Under the pieces are notes generated by a model. That model was not told the origin of the DNA. It ran no database searches and was given only the letters and a program-made list of their open reading frames with translations. Source: JAENVT01 sp031404635 (GTDB lineage: Bacteria > Actinomycetota > Acidimicrobiia > Acidimicrobiales > Ilumatobacteraceae). Taken from it: a stretch of DNA of 27,307 nucleotides. Of the stretch, positions 14,925 through 22,524 are shown piece after piece (the stretch's first letter is position 1; every line of letters begins with the position of its first letter). The DNA lies in assembly GCA_031404635.1 (NCBI GenBank), contig JANNHY010000279.1:1-27307 (forward strand), written 5' to 3'. Both the position numbers and the translations under genes were made by a program.

Positions 14925-16211
14925 GTGACCAAGCTCGTGCGGATCGGTGTACTGGGATGCGGCAACGTCGGCGCTGCCTTCATCAAGCTGGTGTCGGCAC
15001 AGCAGGCGACAATAGTTGCCCGCAGCGGCGTGCGCCTCGAAGTTGGTGCTGTTGCCGTGCGCAACCTCAGCAAGGAACGTGATGTCGAGCTTGCCGACGG
15101 TGTGCTGACCCGCGACGCCCACGCAGTTGTCGCCGATCCGTCGATCGATCTGGTCGTCGAAGTCATCGGTGGTATCGAACCGGCACGTGAATTGATCACC
15201 TCGGCGCTGCGCGGCGGCAAGCCGGTGGTCACCGCCAACAAGGAACTGCTGGCCAACGTCGGCACCGAACTGTTCTCGGTCAGCGACGAGGCCGGTGTCG
15301 ACCTGCTCTTCGAAGCGGCGGTGGCCGGGGGGATACCGATCATCCGTGTGCTGCGCGAGAGCCTGCGCGGCGAACCGATCAAGCGGGTGATGGGGATCAT
15401 CAACGGCACAACCAACTTCATCCTCACCAAGATGACCGAGGAGGGCGCCGATTACGGGGTGGCGCTGGCCGAGGCTCAGGCCTTGGGGTTTGCCGAACGC
15501 GATCCAACCGCCGACGTCGAAGGGTTCGACGCCGGCGCCAAGGCGGCGATCATGGCCTCGATCGCCTTCGGGTCGAAGGTGGTCGCCGGCGACGTGTACC
15601 ACGAAGGCATCAGCGGCATCACCGCTGCCGACATCGCCATGGCCAAGCGTCTCGGCTACGTCGTCAAGCTGTTGGGCATTGCCGAGGTCGACGCGGCGAC
15701 AGGCGATATCGCCGTGCGCGTGCATCCGGCGATGGTTCCCGTCGCCCACCCCCTGGCCAGCGTGAGTGGCAGCTACAACGCCGTGTTCGTCGAGGGTGCC
15801 GCCGTCGGCTCGCTGATGTTCTACGGGCGCGGCGCCGGTGGCTTGCCGACTGCCAGTGCGGTGCTCGGCGACGTGATCGATGCGGCCGTCAACTTGTCGA
15901 AGGGCACTCACGGCTCGATCGGCTCGTTCGGCAGGGCGCACATCCGGGCGATCGACGAGACCTCGTCGGAATACCTGTTGAGCCTCGACGTCGCCGACAA
16001 GCCTGGCGTGCTGCACGCCGTCACCGGGGTGTTCGCCCGCCACGGCGTTAGCATCCGCGCCGCCGAGCAGGAAGGCAACGGGCCGGAAGCCAGGCTGGTG
16101 TTCATCACCCACGAGGCCCGCGAATCGGCCGTGCAGGCAACGGTGCGCGAGCTGCGCGATCTCGATGTGGTCCGCAACGTCGGCGGGTTGCTTCGTGTGA
16201 TCGGTAGCTGA
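14925..16211 (+). CDS. hom: Homoserine dehydrogenase
   Basis: A 428-residue NAD(P)-dependent enzyme reducing aspartate semialdehyde to homoserine. The N-terminal Rossmann motif is IGVLGCGNVGAAF; VVTANKELLA and GIINGTTNFIL are the family signatures; the catalytic region has FAERDPTADVEGFDAGAKAAI with the conserved Asp and Lys. A C-terminal ACT domain (~350-428, SSEYLLSLDVADKPGVLHAVTGVFARHGVSIRAAEQ) would bind an effector, usually threonine. The gene is monofunctional with no aspartokinase part. thrC starts 1 nt after its stop. Confidence 0.96.
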   Translation: MTKLVRIGVLGCGNVGAAFIKLVSAQQATIVARSGVRLEVGAVAVRNLSKERDVELADGVLTRDAHAVVADPSIDLVVEVIGGIEPARELITSALRGGKPVVTANKELLANVGTELFSVSDEAGVDLLFEAAVAGGIPIIRVLRESLRGEPIKRVMGIINGTTNFILTKMTEEGADYGVALAEAQALGFAERDPTADVEGFDAGAKAAIMASIAFGSKVVAGDVYHEGISGITAADIAMAKRLGYVVKLLGIAEVDAATGDIAVRVHPAMVPVAHPLASVSGSYNAVFVEGAAVGSLMFYGRGAGGLPTASAVLGDVIDAAVNLSKGTHGSIGSFGRAHIRAIDETSSEYLLSLDVADKPGVLHAVTGVFARHGVSIRAAEQEGNGPEARLVFITHEARESAVQATVRELRDLDVVRNVGGLLRVIGS

Positions 16212-16212
16212 G

Positions 16213-17589
16213 GTGCGCTACGTCTCGACCCGCGGTGAAGCGGCCGAACTCGGGTTCACCGAGGTGTTGCTCGGCGGCTTGGCGACCGACGGCGGGTTGT
16301 ACGTGCCAGCCGAATGGCCGAGCCTTCCCAAACGCGCCGAGGGCATGGGCTATGCCGAACGCGCCGCCCAGATAATGCAGCCGTTCGTCGGCGACGAGAT
16401 CTCACCCGACACGCTCGCGGCGATGTGCGCCGACGCGTACGCAACGTTCGCTCACCCCGCCGTCGTTCCCCTGGTGCAGATCGGCGACGAGCACTTCGTG
16501 CAGGAGTTGTTCCATGGGCCGACCCTGGCATTCAAGGATGTGGCTTTGCAGCTCGTCGGGCGGATGTTCGAGCACGTTCTGTCGCAGCAGGGTCGGCGGG
16601 TCACGATCGTCGGAGCGACGTCGGGCGACACCGGCTCGGCGGCGATCGACGGTGTGAAGAACTGTGCCCACGCCGACATCGTCATCCTCTACCCGGATGG
16701 TCGCACCAGCGACGTTCAGCGCCGGCAGATGACCACCGTCGACTCGCCGAACGTGCATGTGGTCGCCATCGCCGGGTCGTTCGACGATTGCCAGGATCTC
16801 GTCAAGGCGATGTTCAACGACGCCGCGTTCCGCGACCGCATGAGCCTGAGTGCGGTGAACTCGATCAACTGGGCGCGCATCATGGCCCAGGTCGTGTACT
16901 ACGTGACGGCCACCGATCACCTGCGTGGTGAGGTCAACTTCTGCGTGCCGAGCGGCAATTTCGGCAACGTGTTCTCGGGCTGGATCGCCAAGCGGATGGG
17001 CGCGCCCATTGGCAGGCTGGTGATCGCCTCGAACGCCAACGACATCCTCACCAGATTCTTCAACGACAACGACATGAGCACCCGCCAGGTGGTGCCGTCG
17101 CTGAGCCCGTCGATGGACATCCAGGTGTCGTCAAACTTCGAGCGTCTGCTGTTCGAGATCAACGGGCGCGACGGGGGTCTGACCGCCGAGCAGCTGCAAC
17201 GCTTCCGGGCCAGCGGGTCGCTGTCGATCGAAGCTGATCGGCGCGGCGCACACATCGACGGTGTGTTCGCCGCCGCCCGGCTCGACGACGACGAGACCCT
17301 CGATGTGATCCGGCGCACGTACGCCTCGACCGGCATGCTGGTCGATCCGCACACCGCAGTGGGCGTAGGTGCAGTCGAGCGTGTGCGGTCGTCGATCGCC
17401 GGGCCGATCGTCACCTTGGCCACGGCGCACCCGGCCAAGTTCCCTGACGCCGTCGAGCGTGCCACCGATGTGCGGCCGCAGCTTCCCGCTCACCTGGCGG
17501 ATCTGATGGAACGACCCGAATACGTCACTGAACTGCCCAACGATCTCCACATCGTCGAGCAGTTCGTCGAGAAGGTCGTTCGTCGTTGA
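16213..17589 (+). CDS. thrC: Threonine synthase
   Basis: A 458-residue PLP enzyme converting O-phosphohomoserine to threonine. The start MRYVSTRGEA and the length place it in the longer (E. coli/yeast-like) class. HGPTLAFKDVALQLVGR holds the PLP lysine, and GATSGDTGSAAIDG and VPSGNFGNVFSGW form the cofactor-binding loops. The GTG at 16213 lies 1 nt after hom, so the two are cotranslated. Homoserine kinase (thrB), which would make its substrate and normally follows here, is absent. Confidence 0.96.
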   Translation: MRYVSTRGEAAELGFTEVLLGGLATDGGLYVPAEWPSLPKRAEGMGYAERAAQIMQPFVGDEISPDTLAAMCADAYATFAHPAVVPLVQIGDEHFVQELFHGPTLAFKDVALQLVGRMFEHVLSQQGRRVTIVGATSGDTGSAAIDGVKNCAHADIVILYPDGRTSDVQRRQMTTVDSPNVHVVAIAGSFDDCQDLVKAMFNDAAFRDRMSLSAVNSINWARIMAQVVYYVTATDHLRGEVNFCVPSGNFGNVFSGWIAKRMGAPIGRLVIASNANDILTRFFNDNDMSTRQVVPSLSPSMDIQVSSNFERLLFEINGRDGGLTAEQLQRFRASGSLSIEADRRGAHIDGVFAAARLDDDETLDVIRRTYASTGMLVDPHTAVGVGAVERVRSSIAGPIVTLATAHPAKFPDAVERATDVRPQLPAHLADLMERPEYVTELPNDLHIVEQFVEKVVRR

Positions 17590-17604
17590 CCGCTCCCGGC
17601 TGGC

Positions 17605-18525
17605 TCACAGCAGCTTGGGGCGGCGTTCGGCGATAACAACCGCAAGGGTGGCTGCCACGTCGTCGATCCGGTCGAGATCGCTCCACCACAAGTCGGTTAT
17701 ATCCCAACCGAGACGGCGAAGGCTGCGCTTACGGGCCACGTCGCGCCGCTGCGCGTCGGGCGTGGCGTGCCATTTCCAGCTCTGACACTCGATGCCGATG
17801 CGAAGCTCGGGGATCGCCAAGTCGAGCTCGGCGAGCAGGCGCCGGCCCTCGTAAATCGGGTACTCGTCGATCGTGGCGATCCCGACCTCGTCGAGCAGGC
17901 GGGAGGCGAGCCGCTGGAACCAGCTCCGCGGCAAGGTTCCATCCACTCGCTGGTCGAGTGCCCTGAGGAGTCGTCTCGGGGCGGAGAGGCCTCGTCGGTC
18001 GTATCGAGCAGCGACCTGGCGGATCCAGGTCGGGCTGATCCCATCGCGCATCGTTCCTTCGAGGGCCTTGATCATCGCGTCGTCGGAATGTTCGGCGAGC
18101 TGGATCAGGCACACGGGGATGATGACCGTCGGTATGCCCCGGATCGGTAGGTGATCGGATGCATCGAGAACGCGACTGATGTGCACGATCGTGCTTTCGT
18201 GGTCGTGTCGGTGCTGGTGGTACCGCAACGTGATATGAACGGCAGTGAGCCGGGCGAAGCCGTCGAGGCGATGAAGCCTGGCCGCCGTGCCGTGCGATGC
18301 GACGCCCCTCGTCGCCAGTGCAGCCACCATCACTCGCTGCTCCCACGTGACTGGCGTCGAGCGGCTGGTTACCACTCGCGAGCCTTCTCGCCGCCAGATC
18401 CGGGCATCGACCATCGATTGCTGTTGGCGCCACCTCAGGCTCTGACGTACCTGGGTGGTGGCCGCGGCGCCGTGCTGACCGGCCATCAGCTCGTGAATGT
18501 CGGCCGAATGTTCGCTGTCGTTCAT
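17605..18525 (-). CDS. AbiEi-like/DUF559 domain protein
   Basis: A 306-residue protein of a type common and often multi-copy in actinobacteria. The N-terminal ~100 residues (ELMAGQHGAAATTQVRQSL, then GVASHGTAARLHRLDG) resemble the winged-helix antitoxin domain of AbiEi-like proteins. The C-terminal ~90 residues (IATIDEYPIYEGRRLLAELDLAIPELRIGIECQSWKWH, RRDVARKRSLRRLGWDITDLWW) look like the Vsr/PD-(D/E)XK-type DUF559 fold, with D-X-A and E-C-Q near the expected catalytic positions. No toxin partner is adjacent. Starts at 18528, 18525 or a GTG at 18552 are possible. It occupies the slot where thrB usually lies. Confidence 0.75.
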   Translation of the reverse strand: MNDSEHSADIHELMAGQHGAAATTQVRQSLRWRQQQSMVDARIWRREGSRVVTSRSTPVTWEQRVMVAALATRGVASHGTAARLHRLDGFARLTAVHITLRYHQHRHDHESTIVHISRVLDASDHLPIRGIPTVIIPVCLIQLAEHSDDAMIKALEGTMRDGISPTWIRQVAARYDRRGLSAPRRLLRALDQRVDGTLPRSWFQRLASRLLDEVGIATIDEYPIYEGRRLLAELDLAIPELRIGIECQSWKWHATPDAQRRDVARKRSLRRLGWDITDLWWSDLDRIDDVAATLAVVIAERRPKLL

Positions 18526-18585
18526 CATCCACAACAAGGCACACCCAGACACCGAGAGCGGAAGGGGTCGGCCGGAAAGGCAAGC

Positions 18586-18711
18586 TGTGAGCCGGATCTG
18601 CTCTTGAGGCGCGATATCGGGCTCACACTTGACTGGGGGTCGAGCAGGTGTGAGCCGGATTCAGCCGTGTGGCGCGACATCGGGCTCACACCTGGGCTGC
18701 GGTCGAGCATT
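18586..18711. repeat. 63-bp tandem repeat, two copies, with TGTGAGCC/GGCTCACA arms
   Basis: Copies start at 18586 and 18649. Each opens with TGTGAGCCGGAT, has GGCGCGAYATC inside, closes with GGCTCACA 42 bp after its start (18627, 18690), and ends with GGTCGAGCA. The arms form an 8-bp inverted repeat with internal variation, so each copy could fold into a hairpin. Confidence 0.85.
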
Positions 18712-18728
18712 TTGATCCGGCGAAGGCG

Positions 18729-18757
18729 TTGCGCATCGCGCGCCCGTTCGCTACAGT
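18729..18757 (+). promoter_or_regulatory. Predicted rho promoter
   Basis: -35 TTGCGC (18729-18734), 17-nt spacer, -10 TACAGT (18752-18757). Transcription would start about 18763-18765, giving a leader of about 150 nt before the rho GTG. Confidence 0.55.
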
Positions 18758-18762
18758 TCACA

Positions 18763-18782
18763 ACGTTCGGGTTCCCGAACGT
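18763..18782. promoter_or_regulatory. Perfect 9-bp dyad at the rho transcription start
   Basis: ACGTTCGGG-TT-CCCGAACGT begins 6 nt after the -10 box. It could be an operator or a very stable 5'-terminal RNA hairpin. The 2-nt centre is tight for RNA, where one pair would open. Confidence 0.65.
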
Positions 18783-18915
18783 CTCGCTGCAACCGCTCCG
18801 GCCGAATGTCCGTGCGGGGGTGCGGCGGGGGCGAATCATCTCGGTGGTGTGGCCGCCGGTCGTGTGCGTGTTGACACGCCGAGCCCACTCCCGTTCCCCA
18901 GAAAGCAGGTGGCCG

Positions 18916-20751
18916 GTGGCCGCGGAAGCTCTCGAACAGTCAATGCTCGAATCCAAGGACAAGGAGCAACTGCTCGCAATCGCCCAGGCACTGGGCATCA
19001 AAACCACGGCGCGCGCCGCAAAGGCGACGTTGATCGACAAGATCCTCGAGACCACCGGTGGCGGCTCGCCAGCAGCTCCAGCGGCATTGTCGACCAATGG
19101 CCGTACCTCCAAGAGTTCGAAAGTCAGCGCCCCGCCCGCCGAGGCGAAGGTCGAGACAGAGACCGAAACGCAGGTCGAGACAGACGCCGAGACAGAGGCC
19201 GAGACAGAGGTCGAAGCGGTTCCGCCGGCGGTCGAAGAGCCCGCAGCAGCCGAGCAGAAGACTGCTGCGGCAGCCGAAGATGAGGTCATCCTCGGCGCCG
19301 ACGGCGAGCCGCTGGCCGACTGGGAGGTCGCACTGATCAGGTCGGGCGAAGTGGCCGTCACGGAGCTCGCAGCACCGCCGAAGGCATCCGTGTCGGGCAC
19401 TGCCCCGGCTCCGTCGCCTGGCGCCGATGGTGATGAGGCCGAAGGCGACGGCGATGTCGAGAGCCGCAACAGCCGCCGCCGTCGGCGTCGCCGCAACAAG
19501 GGTCGCACCGGCGAAGGGCCCCAAGGCGGCGATCAGGAACGGTTCGACCGACCCGACCGCCCCGACCGCCCCGACCGCCCCGACCGCAGTGACGACATAT
19601 CGCCGCCGGTCAGCATGGAGCCCGTCAACGTCTCCGGCTACCTCGACCTACGCGACGAGGGCTATGGCTTCTTGCGCGTCAGCGGTTACTTGGCCAGCCG
19701 TGACGACGCCTACATCCCGGTCAAGCTGACCCGCCAGTACGGATTGCGCAAAGGCGACTACGTCACCGGGCTCAGCCGCCCTGCTGGTCGCAACGAGAAG
19801 AATCCGGCGATGTTGGAGATCCACTCGGTCAACGGTGGTGAGCCCGACAAGGCCAAGAACCGGCCCCGGTTCGAAGACCTCACCGCGTTGTTCCCCGACG
19901 AGAAGTTGCGGCTCGAGAACCCGTCCGACCCCAACAACATGACGGCGCGCATCATCGATCTGATCTCGCCGATCGGCAAGGGCCAGCGCGGCATCATCGT
20001 CTCGCCGCCCAAGGCCGGCAAGACGACGATCATGAAGACGATCGCCACCTCGATCGAGCTGAATCATCCTGAAGTGAAACTGATGGTGCTGCTCATCGAC
20101 GAGCGGCCCGAAGAGGTCACCGACATGCGCCGAACGGTGAAGGGCGAGGTCATCTCCAGCACGTTCGATCGGCCGAGCGACGAGCACACCCACGTCGCCG
20201 AACTCGCCATCGAAAAGGCCAAGCGCCTCGTCGAGCAGGGCGACGACGTCGTGATCATCCTCGACGGCATCACCCGCCTCAGCCGCGCCTACAACCTCGC
20301 TGCTCCGGCCAGTGGGCGAATTCTGTCCGGTGGTATCGACGCCGGTGCGCTGTACCCGCCCAAGAAATTCTTCGGTGCGGCCCGCAACGTGGAGGAGGGC
20401 GGCTCGCTGACCATCCTGGCGACGGCTCTTGTCGAGACCAACAGCCGCATGGACGACGCGATTTTCGAAGAGTTCAAAGGCACCGGCAACATGGAGCTAC
20501 GCCTCGACCGCAAGCTTTCCGAGCGGCGCATCTATCCGGCGATCGATGTCGACGCGTCGAGCACCCGCCACGAGGAATTGCTGTTCGACCGTAAGCAGTT
20601 GCAGATGGTGTGGAAGCTGCGCCGCGTGCTCAGCGGTCTCGCCGCCGACGGTAACGCCGCCCCCGGCCTCGAACTGCTGGTCGACCGGCTGAGGACATTC
20701 CGCACCAACGACGAGTTCCTCAACGAGATCGGCAAGCAACCAGCGATGTAA
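18916..20751 (+). CDS. rho: Transcription termination factor Rho
   Basis: A 611-residue RNA-dependent ATPase. The Rho_N domain is at ~8-45 (ESKDKEQLLAIAQALGIKTTARAAKATLIDKIL). A disordered insert of about 180 residues follows: Glu/Thr repeats (ETETETQVETDAETEAETEVE), then RRRRRRRNKGR and DRPDRPDRPDRPDR. The RNA-binding cold-shock-like domain begins near VSGYLDLRDEGYGFLRVSGY. The ATPase has Walker A SPPKAGKTT (~363-371), Walker B VVIILDGITRLSRAYN, and the Q/R-loop region to the end (NEIGKQPAM). The GTG at 18916 is chosen for AGGTGG about 4 nt upstream and because Rho_N starts soon after. Long inserts at this position are known in actinobacterial Rho. rpmE follows, as in relatives. Confidence 0.95.
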   Translation: MAAEALEQSMLESKDKEQLLAIAQALGIKTTARAAKATLIDKILETTGGGSPAAPAALSTNGRTSKSSKVSAPPAEAKVETETETQVETDAETEAETEVEAVPPAVEEPAAAEQKTAAAAEDEVILGADGEPLADWEVALIRSGEVAVTELAAPPKASVSGTAPAPSPGADGDEAEGDGDVESRNSRRRRRRRNKGRTGEGPQGGDQERFDRPDRPDRPDRPDRSDDISPPVSMEPVNVSGYLDLRDEGYGFLRVSGYLASRDDAYIPVKLTRQYGLRKGDYVTGLSRPAGRNEKNPAMLEIHSVNGGEPDKAKNRPRFEDLTALFPDEKLRLENPSDPNNMTARIIDLISPIGKGQRGIIVSPPKAGKTTIMKTIATSIELNHPEVKLMVLLIDERPEEVTDMRRTVKGEVISSTFDRPSDEHTHVAELAIEKAKRLVEQGDDVVIILDGITRLSRAYNLAAPASGRILSGGIDAGALYPPKKFFGAARNVEEGGSLTILATALVETNSRMDDAIFEEFKGTGNMELRLDRKLSERRIYPAIDVDASSTRHEELLFDRKQLQMVWKLRRVLSGLAADGNAAPGLELLVDRLRTFRTNDEFLNEIGKQPAM

Positions 20752-20776
20752 ATCGATCGTGCCGTCGACGACTCGC

Positions 20777-20794
20777 CGGTACACTTATGTACCG
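20777..20794. promoter_or_regulatory. Inverted repeat upstream of rpmE
   Basis: CGGTAC-N6-GTACCG lies 17 nt before the rpmE ATG and overlaps a possible -10 TACACT (20780-20785). It could be an operator or a leader hairpin; a regulator is not identified. Confidence 0.4.
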
Positions 20795-20811
20795 ATTCAA
20801 CGGAGAGAGTT

Positions 20812-21024
20812 ATGAAGACCGACACCCATCCCACGTACAACGACACGACGGTGCGCTGCAGCTGCGGCAACACCTTCGTCACCCGTTCGACCCGCGCCGG
20901 TGACCTGCAAGTAGAACTGTGCAACGAGTGCCATCCGTTCTTCACCGGCAAGCAGAAGCTGGTCGACACCGGTGGCCGCGTCGAGCGCTTCAACAAGCGC
21001 TATGGCGAGCGCAAGAGCAAGTAA
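20812..21024 (+). CDS. rpmE: 50S ribosomal protein L31
   Basis: A 70-residue ribosomal protein. The start MKTDTHPTYNDTTVRCSCGNTF is diagnostic, and the cysteines (CSC at 16-18, CNEC near 37-40) form the zinc ribbon, so this is the zinc-binding C+ type. HPFFTGKQKLVDTGGRVERFNKRY completes the family pattern. GGAGAG lies 6 nt before the ATG. It follows rho, as in many actinobacteria. Confidence 0.97.
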   Translation: MKTDTHPTYNDTTVRCSCGNTFVTRSTRAGDLQVELCNECHPFFTGKQKLVDTGGRVERFNKRYGERKSK

Positions 21025-21033
21025 TCCGCCGGG

Positions 21034-21429
21034 CTAGCGCTGCTTCGCCGCGGCCGGTTTCGCCTTGGCGCTTGCGGCAGCTTCGTTGGCGCGAAACTTG
21101 GCGAGGCGCCGGATCAACTTCACGGGGACGGGCTGCGACAGCGGGAAGCGGATCGTGCCCTTGCTGACCTCGTATGGGGCAAGGTCGTCGGCGAACGCCT
21201 CGACGACGCCTTCGGTAGCCGGATAGATCGAGTAGTGCTGCTTCCACCCGGCGAAATAGAGCACCTGGCCACCGTGCAGTTTGTAGGCGGGGATCTGGTA
21301 GCTGATCACTTCCTGTGCGCCGGGGAGGGCCTCGCGGATGGTGCCGCGGACGCTCTGCAGGATCGCCTGCACGGCATCGGGGTGCGTAGCGATGTACTCG
21401 TCTACGGACTTGAAGTCGGTCTTGGTCAT
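21034..21429 (-). CDS. DUF1801 (YdhG-like) protein
   Basis: A 131-residue protein of the DUF1801 family, small alpha/beta proteins of the frataxin-like YdhG fold. Matching pattern: VDEYIATHPDAVQAILQSVRGTIREALPGAQEVISYQIPAYKLHGGQVLYFAGWKQHYSIYP, then KGTIRFPLSQPVPVKLIRRLAKFRANEA. Some members have been proposed as iron chaperones; function here is unknown. The ATG at 21429 is set by AGAGGAC about 5 nt upstream; the longer frame to 21567 is rejected. It ends 9 nt from rpmE, convergently. The Ala/Lys-rich tail is low-complexity. Confidence 0.85.
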   Translation of the reverse strand: MTKTDFKSVDEYIATHPDAVQAILQSVRGTIREALPGAQEVISYQIPAYKLHGGQVLYFAGWKQHYSIYPATEGVVEAFADDLAPYEVSKGTIRFPLSQPVPVKLIRRLAKFRANEAAASAKAKPAAAKQR

Positions 21430-21526
21430 CGTGTCCTCTATTCCGGTGCCGCGATCGTAGCAACGCCGCCGGTAGCCATGGCCGTGCCCGAAGCTCGCGT
21501 CTGCGGCGGTCGCTAGCGTGGCCGCG

Positions 21527-22504
21527 ATGGTCGACGAAGAACGCCGCGGTCGGCTGCTGGCCATCAAGTTGGCGGCGCTGATCCGCGACCACGGGGCAGC
21601 AGGGGGAGCAACCGACCTGCAGCCGGCGCCGTTTGCCCTTGGCGCGGCGGCAACCGACGGTCGCGTTGGATGGGTGTTGCTCGACGAGCGTCAACACCGT
21701 GGCCTCGGCCCGGCACTGGCCTGGGCGGTGCGCGCCGGCGTGGACCGGTTGAACGTGCTGGCCGACGAAGGCGCCGGCACGCTCGCCCGCCGAGCGGCGG
21801 CGTTCCGGATGCCGATCGAGGTGTGGCATGTCGCAGAGCGGGAGCTGCTGCCGGCAATTGCCGAGCCACTGCCGGCGCCGCTCGGTGTGCCGGCCGAGCA
21901 CGAGCAGTTCCGCGCCCTGATCGCCAGCGGGGGTGCACACCCAGCGGTGGAGAACGGCGTGTTGGTCGGCGAGGTCCGCGGCCTCGAAGTGTGTCGGGTG
22001 GTCGTCGACGCGTACTCCGGCGCCGTGCGCCTCGAGGTCGGGATCGGTCAACACGACCGCGAGGCGTTCCAGATGCTGCACGGCGACGTGCCCACGGTGG
22101 AAGCGCTGGCCACGGTGGTGGCTGCTGTAACGCCGCACCGCCGCCACGGCGCCGACCCGCATCCGTTGAACCGGATCGGCCAGGAGCGAGCGCTGCGCGC
22201 CACGTTGATCGACGACCCTGCCCTGATTGGCGCGTCGCAGGTCGAAGCCGTGCCGTCACCGATCGTCCATCACAACCTCAAGGACCCGCAGCCGTGCGTG
22301 GCCCGCGCCGTGATCGAAGGGCGCCCGACGACGGTGGTGGTCAGCGTGGGCGTCGACCTCGACCTCGTTCCGTTTGCAACAGATGCCCGACTGGCGACGG
22401 GTGATCCAACCCGGATCGTCGTTCCGGCACGCGACGCCGTGCCCGTCCAGGCCGAGATCGCAGCCCTGCTGACCGAGCCCATACCGTTCGCTCCTGTCGG
22501 CTGA
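21527..22504 (+). CDS. Conserved-looking protein of unknown function
   Basis: A 325-residue soluble protein that I do not recognise. It begins MVDEERRGRLLAIKLAALIRDHG. The central region VGWVLLDERQHRGLGPALAWAVRAGVDRLNVLADEGAGTLARRAAAFRMPIEVWHV reads as an alpha/beta fold, and the end VSVGVDLDLVPFATDARLATGDPTRIVVPARDAVPVQAEIAALL looks like a second structured domain. No signal peptide or membrane span. The ATG at 21527 is preferred to the GTG at 21518 because a TAGCGT box ends 7 nt before it, implying a leaderless message. It is followed 20 bp later by prfA, so a link to translation is possible by position only. Confidence 0.75.
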   Translation: MVDEERRGRLLAIKLAALIRDHGAAGGATDLQPAPFALGAAATDGRVGWVLLDERQHRGLGPALAWAVRAGVDRLNVLADEGAGTLARRAAAFRMPIEVWHVAERELLPAIAEPLPAPLGVPAEHEQFRALIASGGAHPAVENGVLVGEVRGLEVCRVVVDAYSGAVRLEVGIGQHDREAFQMLHGDVPTVEALATVVAAVTPHRRHGADPHPLNRIGQERALRATLIDDPALIGASQVEAVPSPIVHHNLKDPQPCVARAVIEGRPTTVVVSVGVDLDLVPFATDARLATGDPTRIVVPARDAVPVQAEIAALLTEPIPFAPVG

Positions 22505-22524
22505 GGCCGTAACCTGCTCGGTCG

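Larger units (their letters stand above)
18526..18915. other. rho upstream region with repeats, promoter and leader
   Basis: About 390 bases without a gene. In order: a 63-bp tandem repeat (18586-18711), a sigma-70-like promoter (18729-18757), a perfect dyad at the predicted start (18763-18782), and about 130 nt of GC-rich untranslated leader before rho. An open frame in phase with rho runs back to 18151 but overlaps the opposite-strand DUF559 gene and is not convincing as coding. Confidence 0.6.

Noticed and set aside
13967..15430. Long open frame (487 codons) opposite lysA, the LPXTG gene and hom
   Set aside because: Ser/Thr/Arg-rich shadow typical of high-GC DNA; it opposes three well-supported genes.
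14904..16112. 402-codon frame opposite hom
   Set aside because: His/Asp/Gly-rich shadow frame; hom is certain.
18586..18711. CRISPR array
   Set aside because: Only two units, spacer-like parts are themselves partly conserved, and no cas genes are present.
18151..18915. N-terminal extension of rho by 255 codons
   Set aside because: It overlaps the opposite DUF559 gene and the repeats and has no family similarity; Rho_N begins just after 18916.
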